Positions 45,940-57,409 of a stretch of 64,000 nucleotides of DNA are shown here, in pieces. The DNA is from Termitomyces sp. T153 (lineage: Eukaryota; Basidiomycota; Agaricomycetes; Agaricales; Lyophyllaceae). Under the pieces are notes generated by a model. The model did not search any database and had not been told where the DNA came from. It saw only the letters and a list, made by a program, of their open reading frames with translations. Within the stretch, counting starts at the first letter, position 1. Each line of letters begins with the position of its first letter. The stretch is from contig JACKQL020000105.1 of the NCBI GenBank assembly GCA_018296165.2, forward strand, positions 100,644-164,643, read 5' to 3'. Both the position numbers and the translations under genes were made by a program.

Positions 45940-47925
45940 AAGTGCCTTAGAAACAGATGTATCGACATTGAGAGATCCGGTTTTGTTCTAAATTCAATGA
46001 ACAGGCTATAAAAAAATGAAGAAATCTAAGCGCACAACAGATGACCTCGGGTGTTGACTGTCTAATGTCTCTACCACTGAGCGAATGACGTCGTCAGCAA
46101 GTATTGGACCTGTTCATGCACCATGAGCACTCCCGCTTCCGCATTGAGGATGGACATACAATCGACTGAATCAAGAAACGACACATTCTCTTCAGCAATT
46201 TATAAGGAGGGTATCACTTTTACTTACCAATAGATCCAAGCTGCTTGTCGACCGCCAACTGAGATTCTTCCGCCAAAGCATCTGTGGCGACCATTCTGGA
46301 TTGCCAACTGTATTGAAGTCCAAGTAACCTGGACCTTCTGTGATGGGAATCATACAAATTCCAATGATCGTGGCGTCTTCCAGGGAACATTGGCGCTGAA
46401 TTAGAGAGTGGAGGCGACCAGAGATAACTGATGAAAAATTTGTTCGCTCATGATCGAGGCACGCGCGAAATGTTCCTATGGGCGATGGTCTAGGGCCATC
46501 ACATTTATTGAAGGAACACATACTCTTGGCAATCGCTCAAACGTCATGTCAACCCGACTGATTGGGGTTTCGAGGGGAGCACCCTCTTTGAAAGTAGATA
46601 AATCGATATTCTTCTTGCAAAGGATGTTACCTTGCAAAACCTCTTGAGCGCATCACATAGTGATTTTGGTGAACTCGGATTTCTCTTTTCTTTTTCAACC
46701 ACCATGTTAGACTCCTCAGTTTTGGAACTGTGTGAAACGGATACGTTACCAGAACGGGAACACGTGGAATGCATGCTTTACGGCGGCTATTACCCCATGT
46801 ACCCCATGCATGATTGCACCAGAAACTCAAGAAGAAGTTTTTGTTCAGACCCACAGCAGGCGTTTGAATCGGAGTTCGTTCGGGCGGAAACAATGTACAG
46901 TAGCCGTTGTTGATTAATTGGATCGGGGCAAGTATGTATGGGGGTTGCCGGGGGCCAATTCGGGTATAGATAAGATCTTATCTCTTTCTCTCTGCTCTTC
47001 TTTCCCTTTGCCTCTTTGGACCGGGGGCCCCATTGCCATCTTAGAATATATATCTGCAGGCGTGGCTACGAGACTTTGTCTGCGTTCGCAGGTAAGTTCA
47101 CCTTAGCTTTCACATACAGTTGTGGCTCGCTACTCATTACGTCACGCGTTTCGATCTCGATTAGATTAGAATCTAATACTCTCGAACCCTCCAAGAGCCC
47201 CTGAAGGTAGATTTACCCGATCAAGTCCACAACCAGCCTCTCCTCCACAACCTACCATGTCCTGGTCCCCACACCTCTTGCCCGCGGTGTACAGCTCCAA
47301 CTCCCGGCGGAGTGTTCATTCCACCGATCGCTGGCGCAGGACATAACAATATGTACTGATACCTATTGGTCCCCTATCCCTTCGTATCCGTTTCCCTGAC
47401 GTCGACGCGGCAGTAACCAAGGCTATCATCATGCACGAGTTCAAGGGCGCAGACCTCCACAAACCCCTCCCAGAGGACTTGATCCCAACTCTACATGAAG
47501 CACAATTTCAGATGTGGAACAGCCTCTACAGCAGTAGCGCTACTCGGATTACAAATATAGCTCCTAGGGTGGTGCAGCAACTGGTAAGCAGTGACCGTAT
47601 TCCACAAACAAGAACAAATGTTTGAGACCATATGAGAGCAGAAAGTCTTAGAATAACTTAGACCTTTCCTCCTTGTTTTCTTTTCATTTTTCTCTGCAAA
47701 ACCAAGCAAAACCTCAATCTGATTCTCGATTTCAGAATGTGGTGAGGACTTCACTTTATCGTATCTGGTACCTATTTTAAGCAGCTTGCAGAGCAGACCT
47801 CTCTCCTCGCCCGATAAACCTCCACATATACATTTTTCACCTCGATTTCTTAACTGAGCATACTCAGTAAGGGACAAACATTCTAAGTCTGGTGGAGATT
47901 CATGCGTTTTCATGACATTTTGGAA
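45940..47925. other. Spacer with unassigned coding-like frames
   Basis: A plus stretch at about 47350-47625 reads VDAAVTKAIIMHEFKGADLH and onward to a TGA, looking like an exon of an unknown gene. A minus frame at 47491-47913 (140 codons, with LSGEERGLLCKLLKIGTRYD) overlaps it. Only one can be real. The AT-rich repeat-like stretch 46000-46900 holds nothing recognised. Confidence 0.3.
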
Positions 47926-49197
47926 ATGCAGGGATGGAGGTCGTGTATGTTCATCAATCTGTTCTCAAAAGAGAATGATCACTGATCTAGATATTGCACT
48001 AGCCATGGAAGATATGCATGTTGCCGTGTTGTCTAGATGACGGAAAGGAGGTGTCGAACACGTTTTTTGCCATCTATGATGGTCAAAATGGTGTGTCCTG
48101 ACATGGTCGCAGCCTCCCTTCTTGTTGGGGCTTAAGGCTCAACTAGGATCACACGTTGCTCAGTATACTGAAGAAAATGTTCATAAGCATTTGGTCGAGG
48201 AAGAGAGCTATAAGCACGGCCGGTATGAGCTCACAATGAAACGAGCTTTGCTGCGCACAGACAAGGATCTATTTCCACTAGCAAGTGCGATATTGAGTAT
48301 GAACTTCTGATGACTCTTTTTTCGATTCCTGGCAGAGTCTGCCCAACGTTGTCAACTCACTGGTCGTACTGCCATAGCGGGCGTTAGTGACCACCAATGG
48401 AAAGATCTATGTTGTATGTCTCTTATTTCATTACCTCGATATCGAGCTCAACAACATATCCATAGGCGAATGCCGGTGATTCCAGATCAGTCATCGGTGT
48501 GAGCGGCAAAGTCAAATCATTGAGTTACGACCACAAAACTAACCTATTTCAGTGTGAGCAAATTCTTCCAATCCTAAACAGCTTTTCCTGAACATAGAAC
48601 ATGGTCAGCTGAGCGAGCGCGTATATATGCAGCAGGAGGTTATCTTGAGGACGGTCGTGTGAATGGTCAGTTTTTATCTATGTATTGGCGTTTCTATCTG
48701 ATAAAATTCAGGCAATCTGTTACTCTCGAGGGCGATTGGCGATTTCATTTATAAAAAGAACTCCGGTCTAGACGCGGAAGAGCAGATTATCACTGCGAAT
48801 CTTGATGTCATTGTCCATGAGATCTCGGAAGAGGATGAATTCTTCGTCATTGCCTGTGATGGTGCGTTTGACTTTTTTTTACCTGTCATATATAATGATC
48901 CTTCTAGGCATTTGGGATTGTCTAAGCTCTCGGGAAGTCATCGATTTTGTACGGCATGAAGCTTCGCTGGGCAAGGAACTTGCGGAAATCTCTGAAAACA
49001 TCTGTGACTGTCGTTTTGCTCCTGAGGCCAGATAGGGAGCTGGCGCTATGGGTTGTGATAACACGACCATTGTGATCATTGCATTTCTTCATGGTCGCTC
49101 TAAAGAGGGCTGGTATCATTGGGTCGTGGACAGTGTGAAAAACAATCATGAGTACCCAACTCCTCCATTCTTCAATTATCGTCAAATGTATTGGTAA
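47926..49197 (+). pseudogene. PP2C-type protein phosphatase pseudogene (Ptc2/Ptc3-like)
   Basis: The conserved order of a metal-dependent Ser/Thr phosphatase is present: MQGWRSSMEDMHVAVL, then DDGKEVSNTFFAIYDGQNG, then NVHKHLVEEESYK, then LVTTNGKIYV|ANAGDSRSV. It continues through RIYAAGGYLEDGRVNG|NLLLSRAIGDF and DEFFVIACDG|IWDCLSS to GCDNTTIVIIAFLHG. Introns are recognisable (first 47945-48002; another ends at 48476). The frame breaks near 48030-48036 and near 48380-48384, and TAG 49033-49035 interrupts the last exon. DGH is changed to DGQ, removing a conserved residue. The first exons upstream of MQGW are missing. The last stop is TAA 49195-49197. Confidence 0.82.
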
Positions 49198-50462
49198 ATG
49201 TTTATATCAATGTTTCTAGAGTCACTTCAGTGTCACGTGGATGCATCCAGTCCAGATATCTCATCAGAGGTGGTTGTTTCAGGTGTTGAGTGCTTTCAAA
49301 CTTGCTCGAGAAACATAATCATTAAGAAGAATCTAATTATGTACATGATAGACACGATGACCAGGCTCAAATGTTTCAGTGTGGATATTGGTCGCTATCT
49401 GAGATTGTAAAACCGGTCGGTTTAATTCTTGTGAGTTCGGAGCAACTCAGGTGTTGCAGCTAAGGTGTCCCGATGCCAACCCCAGGAAAAGGAAGGGAGT
49501 AATATCCTCAGGAATGGAAGGAAATGAAGGCACCGAAGGAGTTTTGAATTTCCTTATCATATAACCCAGTTCTGACCCATTGTGATCATTGTTACTAGTT
49601 CACTTCCTGCCTCTCACTTCAACATGATGCCAATCTTACATATCTTACTACACTTCATTGTTGTTCGTTACTTTGTTTTGTGTCGGCTGTCCGCTAATCT
49701 CAAAAAAGTGATTCAAATGAAGTCGCTCTGAAGTTCTCCGCCGACTCGAAATCTGCGATCGTCAGACGTTGATCTTAATGTATGGTCGAATGGAAAAACA
49801 GAGCGCCGTGTCCAATCATTGAAATGCCTTATGGTACGACTTGTGACGTAGTATGTCCCAGTCGTAGAGCGCTGTCTTGGTTTGCATTACTGATCGATGA
49901 TTCCATAAATGCAGAAGGTGCTGAGCAACCCTGCCAATTACTAATTTTGGCTGTACAAGCACATACCGATCAAAAGATTTACCGAAAAACATTCGTGAGC
50001 CTGTCTGTCCTTGAGTATTATGCGCTTCGTTGTCATCCTTGTCAACTTCTTGCTCATCCCTGAAACAGATAATCTAAACCGTCACGGCTGACCCCATCTC
50101 GGCATTTGTCCGCCCTTCATTGGCAGATGCAGAACGTATCAGAAAAGATGATCACGCCAGGAATTTTTGTCAAGCAAATGTGCTTTCCCACCCATACTTC
50201 GAGGAAAATAGAGGAGAAAGAGTGAACATTCAAGGAGAATGGAGCTTTGACTGGACAGTAAGGGTTCTGTTCCCAGGCTGTACGAATGTTTTCTGTTAGT
50301 TATCAACACGAAGCCGTGTTTATCCAACAAGAAGACTTACCTTAGCTCATGTGGCTCAAAATGGCTGTGGTCGTTGACTCGTGACTCATTCTGACTCCAT
50401 GACGACCACAGTGATCACGTGCAGAACGCCACAACTCAGCCAAGGTTCAATGGCCTTCATTT
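49198..50462. other. Spacer, nothing recognised
   Basis: A 93-codon frame at 49782-50063 has no family features. Confidence 0.4.
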
Positions 50463-51608
50463 ATGATTTCTCCGTTGACCACAACGAACGCACCCCTTCG
50501 ACTCATTCCAAACTTCTTCGCTCATCACATGGCTCCCACACCCCGTATGCCCGATGTCGCTCATGTTCCCCGGCCTCAAAACCCGTTTATCCTGTATCGC
50601 TCGTGGCTCAAAACTATCGGGGCTGTACCTACTGCTGCTGACATCAAAAAATACCGTACAGTATCCAAGTGGGCCGGCGAGAAGTGGAATGCAGAGGATA
50701 AACAAACAAAACTGATATTCTACGATCGTGCAAAGGAGGAGAAAAGACAGCATGCCTTGAAGTATCCCAACTACGTTTATCAGCCTCGACGCAATATCAG
50801 GAGAAAGGGAAAAGGGAAGGAGCAACTGATAGGAACGTTTAAGCTGAATACGAAAGGAAATCGGGTCAAGAAGGAGAAGAGAAATAATATGCCTGCACTC
50901 GCCACACTCCCTGTTCCTGTAGTGCTACCCTCTATTTTCGAGCCACCTATCTGTGAGGACAACATAATGTTACCAGCTACCCCTTTCGTTCACGCGATGG
51001 CCAAACCTCCTGAGTTTAAGCATGTCACGGACAGATCATCGGACGTCCAAGGAACATATCTGATCAGTCTCTCTCAGTATCCCAGTAGTGCAACAGCCCA
51101 TCCAATCGCCTACACAGAGCTTGATGGGCAGGTAGTACAAGATCCCTCCCTTTCACTCACTCGCACTGGATGGCTTTACCCATCTTGTTTCTCCCTAGCT
51201 AGCGATAACCTCCAAAAGCAGAACGACAACAACTCAATGCTGGCGTCCGCACTCGATGACGTAGTCAATTTGACTGGTGGTCACTTCGATGTTGAAGGAG
51301 CTGGGGTTGACCTTTCAACTTCGTTTAATGGTGAGATCTCATATCCACGGGGAATATCCAACGAAGCAACTGAAAAGAATGTCTATGGAGACTTTATGGG
51401 AGCGTCTGGGTCCAACAACGTCGAGTACAGCGTGACATACCCGCTCCCTGTGTATGACTGGAACGGCGAATATAACTGGAACGGCGAATATAACTGGAAC
51501 GGCAAATATGACTGGAACGGCAAAGAAGCTGCAGACATCTCCGGTGTACCCACTGCGTGTTTCAATCGCTTCAACAAAATTCCATTTGATGGTCTTCCTT
51601 TTACCTAG
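50463..51608 (+). CDS. HMG-box DNA-binding protein with C-terminal hexapeptide repeat
   Basis: One exon, 381 residues. The HMG box spans about residues 34-108. It begins VPRPQNPFILYRSWL, has the central W-x-x-E-K-W (KWAGEKWNAEDKQ) and ends with KYPNYVYQPRR, like fungal MATA_HMG transcription factors. A basic region follows (RRNIRRKGKGKE and KGNRVKKEKRN), likely a nuclear signal. The C-terminal half is Ser/Thr/Pro-rich and probably disordered. Near the end a six-residue unit, Y-D/N-W-N-G-E/K, is repeated four times. The protein likely binds DNA and regulates development or mating. It is not shown to be at a mating-type locus, since no homeodomain or pheromone gene is adjacent. ATG at residue 23 is an alternative start. 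Confidence 0.8.
   Translation: MISPLTTTNAPLRLIPNFFAHHMAPTPRMPDVAHVPRPQNPFILYRSWLKTIGAVPTAADIKKYRTVSKWAGEKWNAEDKQTKLIFYDRAKEEKRQHALKYPNYVYQPRRNIRRKGKGKEQLIGTFKLNTKGNRVKKEKRNNMPALATLPVPVVLPSIFEPPICEDNIMLPATPFVHAMAKPPEFKHVTDRSSDVQGTYLISLSQYPSSATAHPIAYTELDGQVVQDPSLSLTRTGWLYPSCFSLASDNLQKQNDNNSMLASALDDVVNLTGGHFDVEGAGVDLSTSFNGEISYPRGISNEATEKNVYGDFMGASGSNNVEYSVTYPLPVYDWNGEYNWNGEYNWNGKYDWNGKEAADISGVPTACFNRFNKIPFDGLPFT
51453..51524 (+). repeat. Four tandem 18-bp units in the HMG-box gene
   Basis: Unit TAT-(G/A)AC-TGG-AAC-GGC-(G/A)AA, four copies differing only at the two marked bases. It is in frame, giving YDWNGE-type hexapeptides. Confidence 0.95.
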
Positions 51609-52459
51609 CTGTGATGGATGATGGATGATCACTTACATGTTCCGTCCTTTTTTGTACCATCATGCATCCCTTCCTCATCTTGTCTCTTGTATTTATTGAA
51701 TACAATGTCATCCGCCTTTTGACGTCGTCTGTTGGTCTCCTTTGGATGTGTCCTTCTTTTCTCTGAGCTTCTCCGCCTGGGAGGGGAGGATCGAGGACTT
51801 GTGAACATTGTAGACTGTCGTACCCACCCAATCCCGACGTATTCCTTCAAGTATAGTACCTTATTGTGCCTCTCTGTGGGCCCACCATATCGCATGGAAC
51901 GAAGGTTATTGCAGCTCTCAACCAAGTGATATGTATATAACCCTGTATCTCCCTGTCGCTATGCAAAAATGTTGAGAACATTCCTTTATCTCTTTGAGAA
52001 TAGGGACGAGCGTTTGCTCATCTCGGATCCTGATTCAATCAAATTGGTTTTCGATGTGCAGCGTTAGTTGGCCGGGAGAGCGCAGCGGAAGTCTCAAAAC
52101 CATATCGAAACTAGGTGTGGTTTTCGCGTGGCTCGAATAGCTAGGTAGCTCAGATCTAATTCAAATCCACTTCAGACTCCTCCCCAAATCCGGGTGAAAT
52201 CCTACTGTGAGCCTTCTGACTGGACCCTACTAGTATGCTAGGCATGTGCATCTTGGATCACTAGAGGTATGACTGTAAGGATGATTAAATACGTACATAG
52301 ATACCGTGCCCGCGCGGCAAACTGGCAGTCGCAATTGGGGACCACATCAACGTATAACAGAACTCCTCCAAAATATGTGCGCAAACACAATGGTAAAGAA
52401 GTTGATAAATGGTATCGTTCAAGTCAATCAAAGATATGTCTATCGAAAATATACCAGCA
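51609..52459. other. Spacer, nothing recognised
   Basis: 3' flanks of two convergent genes. Short frames only. Confidence 0.4.
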
Positions 52460-53686
52460 TCAATCAAGATTGACGCCACATGTGACATCTTTCCACTCGT
52501 CGAGGGCTTCTAAAACTTTGTTGCACTTGTTTCTCACGTCTCGTCCTGCATCTTCACCTAATATCAGTAGATTGGGCCATGGCCGGCCTTTCGCGATGCC
52601 TTCCCCTCTCACAATGTCTACAACTGCTTCCATAGCCTTAGCCGGGTCCCCTTGGCCAGTTTGTGTGAGAGCCTTGAATTTGGTCGCGCTATCTTCTCGA
52701 ACGAGGGTGTTGGCAGCAATTGGGTTGCTCATGTTGTATTCCTGGTTATATATTCCTTCAGTGCGGAAGGAGCCAGGGGCGACCAATAAAACACGGATAT
52801 TGAATGGAGCAACCTCCGTTGCAAGTGTTTCGGTCAATGCTGTCAAATGCGATGATTATACTTCATGCATTTTCCAAGATATGCTCTACTTACAATGAAC
52901 AGCCGCCTTCGAAGCTGAATAATGACCTGGGGTGCAAATAAATCTTTTTCCCGCTAGATTTCCGGGGAAGGTCCTTACCAATACCCTGAACGACGCCAAG
53001 AGCCTTTTCAGAGCAAGATAGTGTAACGAGGAATTCAGGCTTACGGCAATTTCAGTTCTCCATGCCGATCGGCTTCCTATTACGACTGTAACGGCCTGCT
53101 TACTGGAACGCAGATGAGGGAGTACTGCGGTGGTCATGTCTAATACCCCGAACACATTGGTAGCAAATTGTCTCCGAAGATGCGCGGTACTTGTGGATCG
53201 TGAAATCAAGGAAGGGCTGACTACCACCGTGGAGTAAACTCACCCTCCTTCCTCTAAAAGGGCTGGTAGTCCGATACCTGATCAGATGTGTCAAAATATC
53301 TATTACTTGTATTCGCAACGGGCGAAGCTCATCGGCGTTATTCACTAAAACATCTATCTGTCCCCAGATTGCAGCCGCTTCACTAGCTTTAGCTTTCAGC
53401 GTAGTTTCACCTTCCGTGACATCCAATTGTAATGTATGAAGATTGTTGCGCAGTACGGGATCAATATTTGCAACTAGTAGATTTTGGAGCTTATCAAGTG
53501 ACTTTGCCGTCGCAATCACACGGTCTCCCCGTTTGAGCGCCGATCGAGCAAGACGAAGGCCAAAACCAGATGAGGCTCCTGTCGATGTTAAAGCAAGATG
53601 TGAATGATGCACGCGTTCATTATTGATCATGAGCGGATTTCCAAGGCTAAGGACATACCTGTAATTAACCAGACTCTGGAAAACAT
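52460..53686 (-). CDS. Short-chain dehydrogenase/reductase (2), seven exons with a 7-nt exon
   Basis: Exons: 53659-53686, 53333-53578, 53244-53277, 53045-53189, 52979-52985 (7 nt), 52894-52926, 52460-52839. Phases close to 290 residues. TGASSGFG at about 9-16 binds the cofactor. NNAG, a Ser in VIGSRSA, and Y-S-A-S-K form the active site, and a conserved ending has GEGIAKGRPWPN and EWKDVTC. The 7-nt exon (GGTATTG) is needed to join TEIA to GIGHYSASK. The intron after NNAG (53278-53332) starts with AT rather than GT on the minus strand, which may block splicing; all other introns are GT-AG. If that intron is retained, the protein stops early. It is a paralogue of the gene at 8401-9635. Confidence 0.83.
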
Positions 53687-54195
53687 ATACGATTCTGAGG
53701 TTAGCGCTGAGAGAAGAAACAGAGACAATTGATAGATTACACTATTACTCCTAAGCACACTTTATATATGGTGACTCGCGGAAAGAACATTACGCTTGTC
53801 AACATCTGACATTCATTCACGATGGAAGGTTGCTGAAGCAGATCGAAGTCGTTCAGAACCTCGGATAGACATATGTATTTGATGATACAGTGCAGATCCC
53901 GCAGACCGGGGGAAAATACGAATACGGACACGTGTTTTGATTGGAGCAAATTGTAAATCATCCTTGCTAAAAAGTCTGAGTGTGATATAAGTGCGGAATG
54001 TGGATTTTCTGCGGCGCCGGTTTACTGGCAGACGGCGCCGCGTCAATTGTCGTCTCACTTCAACTTCAAGCATCCGAAACTTTCCATTCCCCGCTACTCT
54101 ATAGTGGGTTTTAGTTTGACGAACATGGCCTCCAGATAATTGCAGTACATCACGTGTAAACTTACTTTCCTTTCTTTACGCGTCGTTCCCACATA
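53687..54195. other. Spacer, nothing recognised
   Basis: Upstream region of the dehydrogenase gene. No clear promoter element seen. Confidence 0.4.
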
Positions 54196-54200
54196 ATGCT

Positions 54201-54495
54201 TAGTCGTAACCTGCCCTGCCCGCCTGCACTCGCAGGCATTTGCCGCGCCCCACCCTATCCTCCAGAGCCCCGCCTTGCAGTACCCTCTCAGGGTCTTACC
54301 AGGGGAGTACTGCGTAAAACGGTGCTAGGACGCACCGGCCCGCTCTTTCTCCGCGTACGCGGGGGGGCGTGGAACCCAGTAGCTCTTGTAGTAGTAACCA
54401 TCCTGTCGGTAGTACCGTGCAAAGTGAGCGCAAAGCGCTCAGTGCACGTAAAATGGATTAAAAAAAAACCTGCCCTGGGCCGCAAAGCCCGCTAG
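54201..54495. other. Hairpin-rich GC island of unknown nature
   Basis: In under 300 bp there are six perfect or near-perfect stems: GCCTGC/GCAGGC (54222-54237), GCAGTAC/GTACTGC (54277-54313), GGTGC/GCACC (54321-54336), CCGCG/CGCGG (54351-54362), the nested GTGC...TGAGCGC-AAA-GCGCTCA...GCAC (54417-54447), and GGGC/GCCC (54477-54490). The motif ACCTGCCCTG occurs at both ends (54209-54218 and about 54468-54477). A 99-codon frame across it looks accidental. The composition differs sharply from both flanks. It could be a structured RNA gene, a short non-autonomous element or inserted organelle or plasmid DNA. Confidence 0.5.
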
Positions 54496-54589
54496 TCATA
54501 AGTCATTCAACAGAGAATCCTATCATCAGTGATATATCTACATTCAATCTTATGCCTGCTATGATGGTAGTGGGTTTTGATCGTGAGGG

Positions 54590-54976
54590 CCTTAAAATTT
54601 GAACAGACCCTGGCAGAGTGATATAAAATGTACCTCCTGTTACATCCTAACCACAATATATTGGGATTTCTGATTTACCAGATGGCCTGATATATTACTG
54701 GAGGAAGAGGGCAGCAGTGTTAGCAGGGTCTAACAGAAAGAACTCATCTCAGAATTTACACTCAGACTCTTCCCAACTTGCAAACTTCACTACATTTCCT
54801 GTCCTCCAAAGCAATAGCAGCACATATGTTGAGGCCTGGCCCAACTTCATGTAGGACAGGACATGGGAAATCTTCATTGCCTCAGAGACAAAGGCTTCAC
54901 CACTCAGCTGAATGTAGGTGACACATGACTGTAGGATTGGGGAGTGCAGGATGGGGATAGGGGGCTGAGATGTCAA
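54590..54976 (-). pseudogene. Ty3/gypsy gag relic
   Basis: On the minus strand, KISHVLSYMKLGQASTYVLL followed by WEESECKF and, after an in-frame TGA, DEFFLLDPANTAALFLQ follows the order of basidiomycete Ty3 gag proteins. These have a helix ending in YMKxGxA, then a W-x-x-F segment, then an FxDP segment. Stops interrupt it, so it is non-functional. Confidence 0.5.
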
Positions 54977-55457
54977 GGCAAGCTGTGAGAAGTGTTTCTC
55001 CAGCTGCTAGAGATGTAGGGACAGTGGGAAGAAGGAATCAGAAGGATTTCAAGAGCACCAGAAGTGAATGGGAGATGGTTTCAGTGGTTTGTGTAGTCAG
55101 GCAAAAGGGCTCCCAGACTGATTCTAGAGACTTGTTCTGCTTGTAAGGGCAACCTCTGGAGGTTGTGGCTCAGTCACACAACTGGAAGAGGGATCAAAGT
55201 GTATTCAGAGTCTATAGAAGGTTCTAGGTTGCTAACTACTCACCTAGCATGTGGTAGGAGTATGGCATGGTTCAGTGGAGAGAAAGACCAGCAATAAGGA
55301 AAACAGTTGAGAGAGCTAGTCCCCTGACAAGCTAGGACCTTGCCTGTACATGGCTCCAAACCTGTCTTTGATGCATTGCAAATGGGCCATAGTGAATCCT
55401 CTTTACAATGATCAATTGGGCATATTATTGGTGTTTTGCACATATCCATTTGATCAT

Positions 55458-55527
55458 ATTGAAGCACCACTACTATATAGCATGCCAATGGAATTGAAGC
55501 ACCACTAGTATATAGCATGCCAATGGA
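55458..55527. repeat. Two tandem 35-bp units
   Basis: Units 55458-55492 and 55493-55527 (starting ATTGAAGCACCACTA) differ at one base (CTACTATATA versus CTAGTATATA). Confidence 0.9.
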
Positions 55528-55941
55528 ATTGTTAGGTCCCAGCTGACCTGGGAGCTCTCTCACTATAGAGCAAACAACCCACTAGTCAGAGAACTGCAAT
55601 GACTAAGAGAATTTATGGAGGATCAGAGTTTGATGGGAGTTGAACAGACAATCTGGGATTCCAGAGTGGGCAAGGTTACTAAATTTAGAGACAAGGGGGA
55701 TTGAAGGACTTGGGAACCAAGCTAGAGTTTGATGGGAGCAAGGAGTGACAATCAAGTTATATTTTGGAGTAGGGTAGGTTATGGAATAGATTGGGGAAGA
55801 AGTGCCAGGAAATGGATAAGTTTGGGAGATGGATAATGCTGGAGAACTGGAGGCCAAGAAACATATGGAGATTGTAGGTAATAAAGGGTCAGAGTCCCCA
55901 GGCCCACATACCACCCAGTTCATCAGTACTGCCCCCTTTAC

Positions 55942-56199
55942 ATGGATGATCTGGGATGGGGAAAAGACTTAGCAATTACACATCTCTCCAGTGGAGCTGG
56001 CACAGGGGCCCTGGAGCTACAAAACCCTGCCACACCTGCAGAGAAGTCAGAAGAACAGATCCTTCAAGAAGTCATTCCCACAGAACACCACAAGTTCACC
56101 AACATATTCTCTGAGGGCAGTACAAGAGAACTCTCTCCCCACCAACCCTATGACCATAGAATCAATCTGGACAGTACCCTCTCATTGCTGCTAGCATGC
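55942..56199 (+). pseudogene. Ty3/gypsy pol relic (segment before reverse transcriptase)
   Basis: VIPTEHHKFTNIFSEG followed by ELSPHQPYDHRINLD matches the conserved linker VPxEYHxFxDVFSxxxAxxLPPHRPYDHxIxL that precedes the reverse transcriptase in Ty3 polyproteins. The reverse transcriptase itself is absent downstream. It lies on the opposite strand to the gag relic, so the two come from different or rearranged copies. Confidence 0.65.
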
Positions 56200-57409
56200 A
56201 CACTTGGGCATGCACAATATGAACTTTGCCCAATTGACTTTAGTAGGACCTATTGATCTTACCTCATATTCAATAATGTAGGGACCATTTACTGGCCCCA
56301 GTGCTGTCTTTTGGGTGAGATGCTGTATCCCACCCCCTTTCTCTTGTTTTTTTTTTACCTTTGGCCCACCCATATGTGAGCTCTCGATAGCCTTGAAGGG
56401 GGGTATGTAACAGAGCATCCAGCAGAAGCCCATCTGCCCCCACAGTCTATGCCCTCCTCAAGTGTGACTACTTCAGAGTCTATGGAACTGGACTCTCACA
56501 AAGGGACTTCTATGCCCACTATTGCCAACCCAGAGACAACCAAATCAGTTGCCTCTGGCCCTTTGGCTGCAGATATATTGACTAACATTGTTACTCCATC
56601 TGTCACTGAAGTTGGAACAAGCAGCTCTACTGATATGGCTAACATGATATCCAAGTACTGGGCTGACATGGTGAGCAACAATGAAGCCTCATCCAGTACC
56701 TGCCCCTTCATTACTGCTGACATGTACATTTAGGCTTGTGTGCTGGTATGAACTCCATCCAATTCACACTCATAGAACCAACTGGTCTTCCCTCAGATCT
56801 GCCAATGTAGGGACCATTCAGTGGTGCCAGTGCTTGATTTGGGCAGTCAAATGTCTTGTTGTACCAGACAATACAAGCACATTTGTTTCTTCCTAGGCAA
56901 TTACTAGACCATTACTAGGCCATTCTAGGTATTTATCTTGTGAGAACAGCACAAAGAGTCATATTTTTCATCTCATTTTCTCTGAATTTTCCCCACTCTG
57001 GTTCCTGTGAGTACTAACTGGGCAGAGGCATGTTGCATGCCCCATTTTATTTGTCATTGGCTGACACACAAATATTGTTCTAGATAAAAAAAGAGTACAG
57101 CATCCCTGTTCAGAGTTACAGCAACCTTTTTCAGAGTTGTTGTCCTTAATTCAATGTTTATATCAAGGCAGAAGAGCACAGACTGAGAGAAAATGCTGAC
57201 AGAATGTAATGATGAGGTTGAAGCAACAAGTATCTACCTGCCTGTCTCTGTGTCATGCTATAATGAAAACATATGGCAGAAATGTGAAGGATTCTAACTC
57301 TTCAGCTCACAGATAGACAAACATAGATCTGCATTCCAATCAAAGATTTTGATATTTGACACAACAATGGACAGATGTGAGTGGGAAACCAAACAAGTTG
57401 TAGGGCAAG

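Noticed and set aside
50463..51608. Reading the HMG-box gene as the mating-type (MAT) locus
   Set aside because: Basidiomycete mating loci hold homeodomain pairs or pheromone/receptor genes, and none is adjacent. The HMG box alone is not enough.
51339..51632. Minus-strand frame with a repeated FAVPVI peptide
   Set aside because: It is the shadow of the 18-bp tandem repeat in the HMG-box gene on the plus strand.
55603..55923. 106-codon minus-strand frame in the CpG-poor zone
   Set aside because: It stays open mainly because CpG loss and G/A-rich composition remove stops on that strand; no retroelement or gene motif is present.
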